A stretch of DNA of 39,321 nucleotides from Thiobacillus sp. (lineage in GTDB: Bacteria; Pseudomonadota; Gammaproteobacteria; Burkholderiales; Thiobacillaceae): contig JAUXVT010000009.1 in the NCBI GenBank assembly GCA_030680405.1, forward strand, positions 1 through 39,321, read 5' to 3'. A program made the position numbers and the translations under genes. Positions 14,445 to 24,314 of this stretch are shown here, piece by piece. The stretch's first letter is position 1. Each line of letters opens with the position of its first letter. The notes beneath the pieces were generated by a model. That model saw only the letters and a list, made by a program, of their open reading frames with translations. It ran no database searches and was not told the DNA's origin.

Positions 14445-17267
14445 ATGGAATTCATCCGCATCCGTGGCGCCCGCACCCACAACCTGAAAAACATCAACCT
14501 CGACCTGCCGCGCAACAAGCTGGTGGTGATCACCGGTCTGTCGGGTTCGGGCAAGTCCTCGCTCGCCTTCGACACCCTCTACGCCGAAGGCCAACGACGC
14601 TATGTCGAATCGCTGTCGGCCTATGCGCGGCAGTTTCTGCAGTTGATGGAAAAGCCCGACGTCGACCTGATCGAGGGCCTGTCGCCGGCGATTTCGATCG
14701 AGCAGAAAGCCACCAGCCACAACCCGCGCTCGACTGTCGGCACGGTCACCGAAATCCACGATTACCTGCGCCTGCTGTACGCCCGCGTCGGCGATCCGCA
14801 ATGCCCGGAACACGGCATCACGCTGGCTGCACAGACGGTGTCGCAGATGGTCGATGCGGTGCTGGCGCTGCCGGAAGACACCAGGCTGATGATCCTGGCG
14901 CCGCTGGTGGTGGGGCGCAAGGGCGAAAACCTCGAACTTTTTGCCGAACTGCGCGCACAGGGCTTCGTGCGGGTGCGGGTCGACGGCAACGTGCACGAGA
15001 TCGACGCCATTCCCAAGCTCGACAAGAACAAGAAGCACACCATCGAGGTGGTGGTCGACCGCCTGAAAGTGCGTGCCGACGCGAAGCAGCGGCTGTCCGA
15101 AAGCTTCGAGACCGCGCTGCGCCATGCCGACGGCCGCGCGCTGGCGGTGGAAATGGACTCGGGCAAGGAACACCTGTTTTCCGCCAAGTTCGCCTGCCCG
15201 GTATGCAGCTATGCGCTGCCCGAACTGGAACCGCGCCTGTTCTCGTTCAACAACCCGATGGGCGCCTGCCCGACCTGCGACGGCCTGGGCCAGATCACCT
15301 TCTTCGACCCGGTGCGCGTGGTCGCCTTCCCGCATCTGTCGCTGGCCTCCGGCGCGATCAAGGGCTGGGACAAGCGCAATCAGTTCTTCTACATGATGCT
15401 GCAGAGCCTGGCGATGCATTACGGCTTCGACCTCGACCTGCCGTGGGAATCGCTGCCCGAGCGCATCCGCGACGTCATTCTCAACGGCAGCGGCAAGGAA
15501 GCGATCGCGTTCCAGGCCCTGGCGCCGCGCGGCGGCTTCACCACCCGCTCGTATGTGTTCGAGGGCGTGCTCGCCAACATGGCGCGGCGCTACCACGAGT
15601 CCGACTCGATGGCGGTGCGCGAGGAACTCGCCAAATACCAGAACAACAAGTCCTGCCCGGCCTGCAACGGCACCCGGCTGCGCGAGGAAGCGCGTCACGT
15701 GATGGTCGGCGGCGTGCCGATTTACGTCGTCAGCGCAATGCCGCTGAAACAGGTGCTGGCGTTTTTCGAGGCGCTGAAACTTGACGGCCACCGCGCCCAG
15801 ATCGCCGACAGGATCGTCAAGGAAATCGCTGCCCGCGTCGGTTTCCTCAATAACGTCGGGCTGGATTACCTGTCGCTCGACCGCTCCGCCGACACGCTGT
15901 CCGGCGGCGAGGCGCAGCGCATCCGCCTGGCCTCGCAGATCGGCTCCGGCCTCACCGGGGTGATGTACGTGCTGGATGAGCCGTCGATCGGCCTGCACCA
16001 GCGCGACAACGATCGCCTGCTCGCCACGCTGAAGCACCTGCGCGACATCGGCAACTCGGTGCTGGTGGTCGAGCATGACGAGGAGGCGATCCGCGCCGCC
16101 GATTACGTGGTCGACATGGGCCCCGGCGCGGGCGTGCACGGCGGCGAAGTGGTGGCAGAAGGCACGCCGGAAGCGATCCGCATGAGCGAACACTCGCTCA
16201 CCGGGCAATACCTGTCCGGGCGGCGGCGCATCGCCATCCCGAAAAAACGCCGTGCACCGGACGCCGAGCGGCAGCTGGTGGTGACCCACGCCAGCGGCAA
16301 CAACCTGAAGAACGTCACGCTCAACCTGCCGGTCGGGCTGTTCGTTTGCGTCACCGGCGTATCGGGCTCGGGAAAATCCACCCTCATCAACGACACCTTG
16401 TATGCCGCCGTCGCGCGCCATCTGTATGGCTCGTCGGCCGAACCCGCGCCGCACGGCGAGATCCGCGGCCTGGAGTTCTTTGACAAGGTGATCAACGTCG
16501 ACCAGTCGCCGATCGGCCGCACCCCGCGCTCCAATCCGGCCACCTACACGGGTCTTTTCACCCCCATCCGCGAACTGTTCGCCGGCGTGCCGGAAGCGCG
16601 CATGCGTGGCTACGGGCCGGGTCGCTTTAGCTTTAACGTCAAGGGCGGACGCTGCGAAGCCTGTCAGGGCGACGGCGTGATCAAGGTGGAGATGCACTTT
16701 CTGCCCGATATCTACGTGCCGTGCGACGTTTGCCACAGCGCGCGCTACAACCGCGAGACGCTGGAAATCCTGTACAAGGGCAAGACCATCCACGACGTGC
16801 TGGAAATGACCATCGAACACGCGCACGAATTCTTCGCCGCCGTGCCGGTGGTCAGGCGCAAGCTGCAAACCCTGCTCGACGTCGGCTTGGGCTACATCCG
16901 CCTCGGCCAGTCCGCCACCACGCTGTCGGGCGGCGAGGCGCAGCGCGTCAAGCTCGCGCTCGAACTGTCCAAGCGCGACACCGGCCGCACCCTCTATATC
17001 CTCGACGAGCCGACCACGGGCCTCCATTTCGCCGACATCGACCTGCTGCTGAACGTGCTGCAGCGCCTGTCCGAGGCCGGCAACAGCGTGGTCGTCATCG
17101 AACACAATCTGGATGTGATCAAGACCGCCGACTGGCTGATCGACCTCGGCCCCGAAGGTGGCGGCGGCGGCGGGCAGATCATCGCCGAAGGCACGCCCGA
17201 GGCGGTGGCCGACAATCCGGCCAGCCATACCGGGCAGTACCTGCAACCGGTGCTGGCGCGACACTGA
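14445..17267 (+). CDS. uvrA: Excinuclease ABC subunit A
   Basis: The 940-residue damage-recognition ATPase of nucleotide excision repair works as a dimer with UvrB in the cytoplasm. The first ABC domain has Walker [15 protein letters not shown] and [14 protein letters not shown] with [15 protein letters not shown]...CPTC zinc module lies about 90 residues before the middle, and CPAC/CEAC/CDVC clusters follow. The second ABC domain has [13 protein letters not shown] and [15 protein letters not shown] with [10 protein letters not shown]. Length is standard. The start is ATG 14445 ([16 protein letters not shown]), the conserved N-terminus; the open frame runs further upstream but only as antisense to the MFS gene. 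The pseudouridine synthase starts 1 nt after its stop. Confidence 0.98.
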   Translation: MEFIRIRGARTHNLKNINLDLPRNKLVVITGLSGSGKSSLAFDTLYAEGQRRYVESLSAYARQFLQLMEKPDVDLIEGLSPAISIEQKATSHNPRSTVGTVTEIHDYLRLLYARVGDPQCPEHGITLAAQTVSQMVDAVLALPEDTRLMILAPLVVGRKGENLELFAELRAQGFVRVRVDGNVHEIDAIPKLDKNKKHTIEVVVDRLKVRADAKQRLSESFETALRHADGRALAVEMDSGKEHLFSAKFACPVCSYALPELEPRLFSFNNPMGACPTCDGLGQITFFDPVRVVAFPHLSLASGAIKGWDKRNQFFYMMLQSLAMHYGFDLDLPWESLPERIRDVILNGSGKEAIAFQALAPRGGFTTRSYVFEGVLANMARRYHESDSMAVREELAKYQNNKSCPACNGTRLREEARHVMVGGVPIYVVSAMPLKQVLAFFEALKLDGHRAQIADRIVKEIAARVGFLNNVGLDYLSLDRSADTLSGGEAQRIRLASQIGSGLTGVMYVLDEPSIGLHQRDNDRLLATLKHLRDIGNSVLVVEHDEEAIRAADYVVDMGPGAGVHGGEVVAEGTPEAIRMSEHSLTGQYLSGRRRIAIPKKRRAPDAERQLVVTHASGNNLKNVTLNLPVGLFVCVTGVSGSGKSTLINDTLYAAVARHLYGSSAEPAPHGEIRGLEFFDKVINVDQSPIGRTPRSNPATYTGLFTPIRELFAGVPEARMRGYGPGRFSFNVKGGRCEACQGDGVIKVEMHFLPDIYVPCDVCHSARYNRETLEILYKGKTIHDVLEMTIEHAHEFFAAVPVVRRKLQTLLDVGLGYIRLGQSATTLSGGEAQRVKLALELSKRDTGRTLYILDEPTTGLHFADIDLLLNVLQRLSEAGNSVVVIEHNLDVIKTADWLIDLGPEGGGGGGQIIAEGTPEAVADNPASHTGQYLQPVLARH

Positions 17268-17268
17268 C

Positions 17269-18003
17269 ATGGCCGAACCTATTCGCCTTTCCAAACTGAT
17301 GTCCGAACGCGGGCTATGCTCGCGCCGCGAGGCCGACAGCTACATCGAGCGCGGGCTGGTGTTTGTCGACGGCCGCCGGGTGAGCGAACTCGGCACCAAG
17401 GTCGACCCGGCCTGCGCGATCCGCCTGGACACGCAAGCCAGCGCGCAACAGCAGCAGCGCGTCACCATTCTGCTGAACAAGCCGGTGGGCTATGTGTCGG
17501 GGCAGCCGGAGCCGGGCTATCAGCCGGCCGTGGTGCTGATCCGCCCCGAAACGCTGTGGCAGGACGGGCGCGCCGGGCAGGCGTTCCATCCCACGCATCT
17601 GAAAGGGCTGGCGCCGGCCGGGCGGCTCGACATCGATTCGACCGGCCTTTTGGTGCTGACGCAGGACGGGCGCATCGCCAAACAGCTGGTCGGCGAAAAT
17701 TCCGACATCGAAAAGGAATATTTGGTGCGGGTCGAAGGGCGGCTGGATGACAAAGGCTTCGCGCTGCTCAACCACGGCCTGTCGCTCGACGGCCGCAAGT
17801 TGCGCCCGGCCAAGGTCAGCTGGCAGAACGCCGACCAGCTGCGCTTCATCCTGAAGGAAGGCCGCAAGCGCCAGATCCGCCGCATGTGCGAGCTGGTGGG
17901 ACTGAAGGTGGTGGGGTTGAAACGCGTGCGCATCGGCCGCGTACGGCTGAGCGAATTGCCGCTCGGACAATGGCGCTACCTGCGCGACGACGAGGCGTTC
18001 TGA
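17269..18003 (+). CDS. rluF: 23S rRNA pseudouridine synthase, RluF/RluB type
   Basis: A 244-residue enzyme with an N-terminal S4 RNA-binding domain ([18 protein letters not shown], residues 6-50). The catalytic domain has NKPVGY near 70, [10 protein letters not shown] with the catalytic Asp121, EKEYLVRV and the C-terminal [14 protein letters not shown]. The spacing and the [12 protein letters not shown] end fit RluF best, which modifies U2604 of 23S rRNA in E. coli; an RluB/RluE role cannot be excluded. The ATG follows the uvrA stop by one base, so the two are translationally linked. Confidence 0.85.
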   Translation: MAEPIRLSKLMSERGLCSRREADSYIERGLVFVDGRRVSELGTKVDPACAIRLDTQASAQQQQRVTILLNKPVGYVSGQPEPGYQPAVVLIRPETLWQDGRAGQAFHPTHLKGLAPAGRLDIDSTGLLVLTQDGRIAKQLVGENSDIEKEYLVRVEGRLDDKGFALLNHGLSLDGRKLRPAKVSWQNADQLRFILKEGRKRQIRRMCELVGLKVVGLKRVRIGRVRLSELPLGQWRYLRDDEAF

Positions 18004-18049
18004 GGCGCCCAATTGTAAAATCGGGGCTGTGTGCCCGCGCCGCCGCAGC

Positions 18050-18078
18050 TTGTTTCGTCATTTTTTTACGCTGATAAT
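18050..18078 (+). promoter_or_regulatory. Sigma70-like promoter of the Ala-rich lipoprotein gene
   Basis: TTGTTT (18050-18055) and GATAAT (18073-18078) are 17 nt apart, with a T-rich spacer, 63 nt before the ATG. Confidence 0.6.
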
Positions 18079-18140
18079 GTGTACATGGGTTAGCCGACCC
18101 GGATTATTTTTTCTTTCACATTCACACCAAGGAGATCTCC

Positions 18141-18443
18141 ATGCAATCCAAACTTCTCGTCGCACTGTTCGCCGCGCTTGCAATGACCGCCTGCCAAAAA
18201 GCGGAAGAAGCCGCCGCCCCCGCCATGGAAGAATCAAAGGAAGCGGCGAGCGCAGCTGCGGATTCCGCTGCCGAAGCCGCAGGTTCAGCTGCTGAAGCCG
18301 CCGGCGCCGCTGCCGACGCTGCAGGTGAAGCCGCCGCCGCAGCTGCTGATGCAACCAAAAATGCGGCTGCCGAGGCCGCTCAGGATACTGCTGACGCAGC
18401 GCAGGATGTGGCCGATAAAGCCAAAGACGCCGCCAAGCAGTAA
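18141..18443 (+). CDS. Small Ala-rich lipoprotein
   Basis: A 100-residue protein with a lipoprotein signal (LLVALFAALAMTAC); Cys18 would be lipidated. The mature part is almost only Ala, Glu, Asp and Lys, with repeated heptad-like AAxAAxEAAGSAAEAAG and AAQDTADAAQDVADKAKDAAKQ. This predicts one long amphipathic or coiled helix. AAGGAGATCTCC precedes the ATG, and the gene has its own promoter and terminator. The look recalls Lpp-like or LEA-like helical proteins, but no family can be named. Codon use is strongly biased to GCN, so low complexity may mask homology. Confidence 0.85.
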   Translation: MQSKLLVALFAALAMTACQKAEEAAAPAMEESKEAASAAADSAAEAAGSAAEAAGAAADAAGEAAAAAADATKNAAAEAAQDTADAAQDVADKAKDAAKQ

Positions 18444-18462
18444 TTCCAGCTCAGGCAGAACA

Positions 18463-18490
18463 AACGGCCAGGTTCGCCTGGCCGTTTTTA
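18463..18490 (+). terminator. Rho-independent terminator after the lipoprotein gene
   Basis: A perfect 10-bp stem (18463-18472 with 18477-18486) with a TTCG loop runs into TTTTT. It lies between convergent genes, 8 nt from the end of the RND permease, and may serve both strands, though the minus-strand T-run is weaker. Confidence 0.92.
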
Positions 18491-18497
18491 TTGGTTC

Positions 18498-21400
18498 CTA
18501 TAAACCCGCTGATGATTCCGGCGCCGGCTGCGCAGGATGGAAAAAGCGCCGACCCCAACCAATCAGGTCATCCACAAAGGTGAACACGACCGGGATGACC
18601 AGCAAGCTGAGGAAGGTTGAAGTGATCAACCCACCAATGACGACGATGGCCATAGGCGCACGAAAGCTCGGGTCGGTACCGATGCCGATGGCGATCGGCA
18701 GCATGCCTGCACCCATAGCCACAGTGGTCATCACAATCGGCCTTGCCCGTTTGCGGCAAGCATCCAGCAGAGCGTCCCATCGGCTCAGGCCATGGTCGCG
18801 GCGCGCCAGAATGACATAGTCAATCAACAGGATCGAGTTCTTGGTGGCAATGCCCATCAACATAACCAGCCCGATCATCGACGGCATCGACAGCGCGGTA
18901 CGGGTGATGAACAGCGCCAGAAATGCACCTGGAACGGACAACACCAGTGCGGCCAGAATGGTTGCGGGCTGAACGAAGCCCTTGAACAGCATCACCAGCA
19001 CGATATAAATGCACAGCACCCCGGTCAGCATCGCCAGGCCAAAACTTGCGAAGAGTTCGTTCATCGCTTCGGCGTCGCCTATCGTGGTCTGGGTCACACC
19101 GGGCGGCAGGTTTTTAATGCTGGGCAGCGCCATGGCCTGGCTTTCCACCAATCCCAGCGGCTGCTGGTTCAGCTCAATCTCGAAGTTGATGTTGCGCTGC
19201 CGGTCATAGCGGTCAATCTCGGCCGGGCCGCTGTCGATGCTGAGCGAGGCGACATTGCCGATCATCACCGGACCGTGTTTGCCCGGAATGGTCATGCGCT
19301 CCAGCAGCGCCAACTCCTGGCGCGCGCCGGGCGGCAACTTGACGACGATAGGCACCTGCCGCTGCGAAAGATTGAGTTTGGCCAAGCCCTGATCGTAGTC
19401 GCCCGCCGTGGCGATGCGCAATGTGTCAGCAATCGATGCCGAGGTCACACCGAGGTTCGCGGCTTTCTCGAAATCAGGCCGCACGACGAGTTCAGGACGG
19501 ACCAGGCTGGCGCTGGTGGTGACGTTGCCGATTCCGGGAAGGGTGCGCAGTTCACGCTCGACCGTGCGCGCATGCTCGGCCAATGCCTGACCATTTTCGC
19601 TCGCCAGCACCAGAATGTATTTTTCACTCGATCCGCCAAAACCGACTGTCACGCGCGCGCCGGGGAGTGCCGTCAGGGCTTCACGTAATTCGCGTTCAAC
19701 AGTCTGTTTAGTGATCCCACTTCGCTGCGAACGCGGCGTCATGTTGATCGTCAAGGTCGCCTTGCGCACCTCGGCCGCCCCGCGCGGCATGAACGGATCC
19801 GAGCCGGCCGCGCCGCCGCCCACTGCCGTATAGACCATTTTCACATGCGGATGCTGTTGCACGATTTCGCGCGCCTGCTCGGCAACAGCCAACGTTTCCT
19901 TGAAGGTGCTGCCCGGCGGCAGCGCGAGGTACACCTGCGTTTGCGACAAGTCATCCGGCGGGATGAAGCCGGTAGGAAGCAACGGCACCAAGGCGAAGGA
20001 ACCGAAAAAGAATCCAGCCGCCGCGAGCAGGGTAATCGCGCGGTGCTTCAGACACCATGCCGCCCAGCGCAGGTAGAACCCCATCCAGTAAGGCTCGGCA
20101 TGAGCCCGCTTCGGCGGTTTCAGAAAATAGGCCGCCATCATCAGGGTGAGCATGCGTGCCACGACCAGCGAGAAGAACACCGCAATCGCTGCGCTCCAGC
20201 CAAATTGCACAAAGAATTTGCCCGGCACGCCGCTCATGAATGCGGTGGGCAGAAACACTGCGATCAATGTGAAGGTGGTGGCGATCACCGCCATGCCAAT
20301 CTCGTCGGCCGCTTCCATGGCCGCCTGATACGGCGTTTTGCCCATGCGCAGATGGCGGATAATGTTCTCGATCTCGACGATGGCATCGTCCACCAGAACG
20401 CCGACGACCAGCGACAGGGAAAGCAGGGTGACCACATTGAGCGTGAAACCCATCAGGTGCATCACGGCAAAGGCCGGAATCATCGACAGCGGCAGGGCGG
20501 TGGCGGAAACCAGCGTGGCGCGCCAATCGCGCAGAAACAACCACACAACAATGACCGCAAGGATGGCCCCCTCAATCAGCAGCGCCATCGAGCCGTCGAA
20601 ATTTTCCTGCACCGGATCGACAAAATTGAAGGCCTCGGTGATGGTGATGTCGGGGTGGGCAGTTTTGAGCCTGGCCAGTTCGGCGCGCACGCCGTCGGCC
20701 ACTTCGACTTCGCCCGCGCCGCGGCTGCGCACAATTTCGAAGCCAACCACGGGCTTGCCATTGAGCAGCGCTGCCGCGCGCTGTTCAGCCACGGTATCGG
20801 TGACGCTGGCCACCTGATCAAGCCGCACGCGCCGACCATCGGAAAGCACGATGTCCATGCGCGCCAGTTCGTCGGCCGACTCGACCGTGGCAATGGTTCG
20901 CACTGACTGCTCCGCCCCACCCACGTCGGCGCGTCCGCCTGAAGCTTCCTGCTGGATCTGCTGCAACTGGCGCGAGATATCGGCTGCCGTTGCGTTCAGC
21001 GCCAGCAGGCGGGCCGGATTGAGTTCCACGCGCACTTCGCGGCTGACGCCGCCCACGCGCGACACCGCACCCACACCGCGCACGCTGAGCATGCGTTTGG
21101 TGACCGTGTTGTCGACAAACCAGGACAAGGCCTCATCATCCATCCGGCTGGATGCGACGGTATAAGTCAGAATCGGCGACCCGGCCAGATTGGCTTTCGA
21201 AATCACGGGGTCGCGCAGATCGCCCGGCAGATCGGAGCGGATGCGCGATACCGCGTCGCGCACATCGTCCACCGCTTCCTGCGTCGGTTTTTCCAGACGG
21301 AATTCAATGGTGATGGTGGCGGTACCGTCCTGTACCTTGGTGTAGATGTGCTTGATACCTTGCAGCGTGGCGACGGCATTCTCGATTTTGCGCGCGACTT

Positions 21401-21584
21401 CGGTTTCCAGTTGTGAAGGCGCCGCACCTGGCAGCGTGGCGGACACCGTCACCGTCGGCAAATCGATATCCGGGAATTGCTGGATTTTCATGGCCTTGAA
21501 TGCCATCAAGCCGGCCAGCGTCAGCATGATGAACAGCAGCACAGCCGGAATCGGGTTCTTGATGGACCAGGATGAGACGTTCAT
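18498..21584 (-). CDS. RND efflux transporter permease, HAE1/AcrB-like
   Basis: A 1028-residue inner-membrane proton antiporter. TM1 is at residues 12-30 and the long periplasmic porter domain starts with QQFPDIDLPTVTVSATLPGA. Helix 4 carries LVVGVLVDDAIVEIENI with the Asp-Asp proton relay. The second half mirrors this (AEPYWMGFYLRW, second docking domain, MLMGIATKNSILLIDY with the conserved Lys). ELNQQ and the GxT/G-rich porter loops fit the HAE1 branch. Substrate could be drugs, solvents or other hydrophobic compounds. The adaptor gene ends 14 nt upstream. No outer-membrane factor gene is present, so a shared TolC-like channel is expected. Confidence 0.95.
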   Translation of the reverse strand: MNVSSWSIKNPIPAVLLFIMLTLAGLMAFKAMKIQQFPDIDLPTVTVSATLPGAAPSQLETEVARKIENAVATLQGIKHIYTKVQDGTATITIEFRLEKPTQEAVDDVRDAVSRIRSDLPGDLRDPVISKANLAGSPILTYTVASSRMDDEALSWFVDNTVTKRMLSVRGVGAVSRVGGVSREVRVELNPARLLALNATAADISRQLQQIQQEASGGRADVGGAEQSVRTIATVESADELARMDIVLSDGRRVRLDQVASVTDTVAEQRAAALLNGKPVVGFEIVRSRGAGEVEVADGVRAELARLKTAHPDITITEAFNFVDPVQENFDGSMALLIEGAILAVIVVWLFLRDWRATLVSATALPLSMIPAFAVMHLMGFTLNVVTLLSLSLVVGVLVDDAIVEIENIIRHLRMGKTPYQAAMEAADEIGMAVIATTFTLIAVFLPTAFMSGVPGKFFVQFGWSAAIAVFFSLVVARMLTLMMAAYFLKPPKRAHAEPYWMGFYLRWAAWCLKHRAITLLAAAGFFFGSFALVPLLPTGFIPPDDLSQTQVYLALPPGSTFKETLAVAEQAREIVQQHPHVKMVYTAVGGGAAGSDPFMPRGAAEVRKATLTINMTPRSQRSGITKQTVERELREALTALPGARVTVGFGGSSEKYILVLASENGQALAEHARTVERELRTLPGIGNVTTSASLVRPELVVRPDFEKAANLGVTSASIADTLRIATAGDYDQGLAKLNLSQRQVPIVVKLPPGARQELALLERMTIPGKHGPVMIGNVASLSIDSGPAEIDRYDRQRNINFEIELNQQPLGLVESQAMALPSIKNLPPGVTQTTIGDAEAMNELFASFGLAMLTGVLCIYIVLVMLFKGFVQPATILAALVLSVPGAFLALFITRTALSMPSMIGLVMLMGIATKNSILLIDYVILARRDHGLSRWDALLDACRKRARPIVMTTVAMGAGMLPIAIGIGTDPSFRAPMAIVVIGGLITSTFLSLLVIPVVFTFVDDLIGWGRRFFHPAQPAPESSAGL

Positions 21585-21598
21585 GGCTGGATTCCCGT

Positions 21599-22777
21599 TC
21601 AGCGCTTCTTGCTTGCTGTCGCCGGCGCATCCACCACCCGCACCCGGTCGCCGTCAGCCAGAAAACCGGCGCCACTCGCCACCACGCGAGCATCCGCTGC
21701 GATGCCACTGACAATCTCGATTTGATCGCCCATCCGCTGCCCCACGGCTACTTTGGTCTGCGCAACCTTGTTTTGTTCATCAAGCCGGAATGCATAGGAG
21801 AAGCCGTCGCGCAGCAGCACGGCAGACTGCGGCAGGCTCATGGTACGCGTGCGCCCCAGTTCAAATTCGCCGCGCGCGAACGTGCCGGCGCGCAGGGCAT
21901 TGCCGGTCTCCGCAACCGGCAGATCGACATAAACCAGACCGTTGAGCGTCTGCGGGTCGACGGTGGGCGCGACCATGCGCACGCGGCCCTGGATGCGAGC
22001 GCCGTTGGGGGCGGTCAGCGTGGCAGTGACGCCGGGTTTCAGCCTGCCCAGATCGGCTGCGCTCACTTCGGCGCGCCATTCGAGGCGGCTGCCACGAATC
22101 AGACGGAACAGCTCCTGCCCGGGTTGCGTCATCGAGCCGACCGTGGCGGTGCGCACAGAAATCACCCCGGCATCGGGTGCACGCACGGCGGTTTGCGCCA
22201 GATGCAGTTGCTCTGCCTGCAATCTGGCGCGTGCGGCGTTCAAGCGGGCAAGGGCGGTCTTCTCGGCCGTCAAGTACTGATTGATGTGCTGCGCACTGAG
22301 GAAACCGGTGGCCTGGTATTGGCGGGCGCGGTCGCCGTTGGCCTTGGCCTCGGCCAGCATCGCCTCCGCCTCGGCAACTGAAGCCCTGGACTCCGACAAC
22401 GCAGCTTCCACGGTGTCCTTGGAAATGCGTGCCAGAACCTGGCCTTTCTGCACCCTGTCGCCCACATTAACCCGCACCTCGGTCAGCCGGAGATTGCTGA
22501 TTTCGGCGCTGATGATCGCCTCCTGCCAGGCGGCGATATTGCCATTGGCCGCCAGCATCCGAGGCCACTCGACAAACTGCGGCGTGATGGCCATAACGGT
22601 CAGCGCGGTTTTGGCACCCGCTGTTGTCTTTGGTGCGTCTGCAATGATCGATTTTTGCTCCCCGCTATCCTTCGAATCTTGAGTCATCGTCCAGATCGCG
22701 GCGGCGCCAAGCACAAGGACAGACACCAGGACTAAGCGTTTGATTCCAGGAGAAAGAAGGGGTGTGGATAATGTCAT
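21599..22777 (-). CDS. RND efflux periplasmic adaptor (membrane fusion protein)
   Basis: A 392-residue MFP with one N-terminal membrane anchor (RLVLVSVLVLGAAAIWTM). A lipoyl half-motif (RVNVGDRVQKGQVLARI) is followed by a coiled-coil hairpin rich in Ala/Glu (about 120-185). The second lipoyl half is TVRAPDAGVIS-like, then come beta-barrel and membrane-proximal domains to the end. It links the permease to an outer-membrane channel. ATG 22777 was chosen because AAGG lies 8 nt upstream; the longer frame begins with GTG and lacks a site. The 216-bp gap to the divergent glycerate kinase shows no clear operator. Confidence 0.92.
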   Translation of the reverse strand: MTLSTPLLSPGIKRLVLVSVLVLGAAAIWTMTQDSKDSGEQKSIIADAPKTTAGAKTALTVMAITPQFVEWPRMLAANGNIAAWQEAIISAEISNLRLTEVRVNVGDRVQKGQVLARISKDTVEAALSESRASVAEAEAMLAEAKANGDRARQYQATGFLSAQHINQYLTAEKTALARLNAARARLQAEQLHLAQTAVRAPDAGVISVRTATVGSMTQPGQELFRLIRGSRLEWRAEVSAADLGRLKPGVTATLTAPNGARIQGRVRMVAPTVDPQTLNGLVYVDLPVAETGNALRAGTFARGEFELGRTRTMSLPQSAVLLRDGFSYAFRLDEQNKVAQTKVAVGQRMGDQIEIVSGIAADARVVASGAGFLADGDRVRVVDAPATASKKR

Positions 22778-22993
22778 CGTTAAGCCTTGATGTTTGTCTT
22801 GTAACACTGTTTGGATGACCCGCCAGACTGCGCCAAAAGCGCCGCGCCAGCCTACTTCGGATCAATACAGCATTCATTCATCGCGGGCAGTTTATCTGCA
22901 AACACTACGGCTCGCAGTACGCTTCGCTGCGCGGGCCACGGGCCCACGTCTCAGGCAACTACAATTCAGCAAGTTGTTTTCCGGTTTCACGAG

Positions 22994-24307
22994 ATGAATC
23001 AACACACCCAGTTGCGGAAAGGCCGCAGCGCAACAGCGGGGGACCCACCGACAAATGCTCGACGCTTGCTGCTGGGCTCCTTCCGCGCCGCGGTTGCTGC
23101 AGCCGACCCCGCGATTATCCTGCCGCCGCATCTCCCCGCGCCGCCGCGCGGCCGCACCCTGGTGGTCGGGGGCGGCAAGGCAGCCGCCAGCATGGCCGCT
23201 GCGGTGGAAGCACACTGGCCAGCGGATGCGCCGCTGGCTGGACTGGTCGTCACCCGCTACCAGCATGGGCTACCCACGCGCCGCATCGAGGTCGTCGAGG
23301 CCAGTCACCCGCTGCCCGACGGGCGCGGCGAGGAAGCCGCCTTGCGCATGCTGGGGATGGCGGGCCAACTGGGACCGGACGATCTGCTGCTCGCGCTGAT
23401 TTCCGGCGGCGGTTCGAGCCTGCTCGCCGCGCCGGTCGAAGGGGTGAGCCTGAAGGAATTGCGCCAGGTCACCAAGGCGCTGTTGAATGCCGGCGCGACC
23501 ATCCACGACATCAACACCGTGCGCAAGCATCTCACCCGTCTGTCGGGCGGACGCCTGGCGCAGGCGGCGCATGGCGCACACACGCTGGCGCTGGTCATTT
23601 CCGACGTTGTCGGAGACGACCCGACCCATATCGCGTCCGGTCCCTGCGCGCCCGACCCCACCACCTGCGCCGATGCGCTCGAGCAACTGCAGCGCTTCCG
23701 CATCGCCCTGCCCGCCGGCGTGCGCCACCATCTGGAACAGACGGCCCCAGAGGCCGACACGCCCAAGCCCGGCGACCCCTGTTTCGCGCGCACGGAAAAC
23801 CGCGTCATCGCCAGCGCACAGGCCAGCCTCCAGGCCGCGTGCGCGTGTTTCGAAAAACACGGCATTCCTGCCGTGGTGTTGTCCGACAGTGTCAGCGGTG
23901 ACGCCCAGGCTGTGGCCAAGCAGCATGCCGCGCTGGCGCGCGCCGTGAGGTCGCGCCCCATCGCGCTGATTTCAGGCGGCGAGACCACCGTCACCCTGCG
24001 GCCGCAACATGGGCGCGGCGGGCGTAACGCGGAATTTCTGCTGGCTCTGGCGCTTGAACTGGTGAACACGCCTGCCTGGGCGATCGCCTGCGACACCGAC
24101 GGCATCGACGGCAGCGAGGACAACGCCGGTGCATTGATCGGCCCGGACACGCTTGCGCGCGCTCGCGCGCAGGGACTGAATGCTCAAAAACTGCTGGCTG
24201 CGCATGACAGTCACGGATTCTTTTCGGCCTTGGGAGACCTGGTGCTGACTGGCCCCACCCGCACCAACGTGAACGACTATCGGGCGCTGCTGGTCGGGCT
24301 GGATTAA
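22994..24307 (+). CDS. Glycerate 2-kinase, type 2 (MOFRL family)
   Basis: A 437-residue enzyme that phosphorylates D-glycerate to 2-phosphoglycerate, feeding photorespiratory or hydroxypyruvate carbon into glycolysis. The N-terminal domain holds VVGGGKAAASM (57-67), an ALISGGGSSL loop near 134-143, and DINTVRKHLTRLSGGRLA. The C-terminal MOFRL domain holds SDSVSGDAQAVA, SGGETTVTL, GRGGRNAEFLLALAL and DTDGIDGSEDNAGA. These are strong markers of the GckA/TtuD family. The frame is open from upstream; ATG 22994 (MNQHTQ) gives normal length but has only a weak ACGAG site. It is convergent with the next gene, 7 nt apart. Confidence 0.9.
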   Translation: MNQHTQLRKGRSATAGDPPTNARRLLLGSFRAAVAAADPAIILPPHLPAPPRGRTLVVGGGKAAASMAAAVEAHWPADAPLAGLVVTRYQHGLPTRRIEVVEASHPLPDGRGEEAALRMLGMAGQLGPDDLLLALISGGGSSLLAAPVEGVSLKELRQVTKALLNAGATIHDINTVRKHLTRLSGGRLAQAAHGAHTLALVISDVVGDDPTHIASGPCAPDPTTCADALEQLQRFRIALPAGVRHHLEQTAPEADTPKPGDPCFARTENRVIASAQASLQAACACFEKHGIPAVVLSDSVSGDAQAVAKQHAALARAVRSRPIALISGGETTVTLRPQHGRGGRNAEFLLALALELVNTPAWAIACDTDGIDGSEDNAGALIGPDTLARARAQGLNAQKLLAAHDSHGFFSALGDLVLTGPTRTNVNDYRALLVGLD

Positions 24308-24314
24308 GCGCAGT

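Noticed and set aside
14424-17294. 956-codon open frame antisense to uvrA
   Set aside because: It is the mirror of a high-GC gene; the product is rich in Ala/Arg/Val/His without any domain, while the plus strand has a complete UvrA.
18498-18540. Minus-strand use of the 18463-18490 hairpin as the main RND terminator
   Set aside because: The minus-strand T-run is short (TTTGTT), so I assign it mainly to the plus-strand lipoprotein.
22778-22993. Regulator operator in the RND/glycerate kinase divergent gap
   Set aside because: I found no palindrome or convincing -35/-10 pair; the region is left unassigned.
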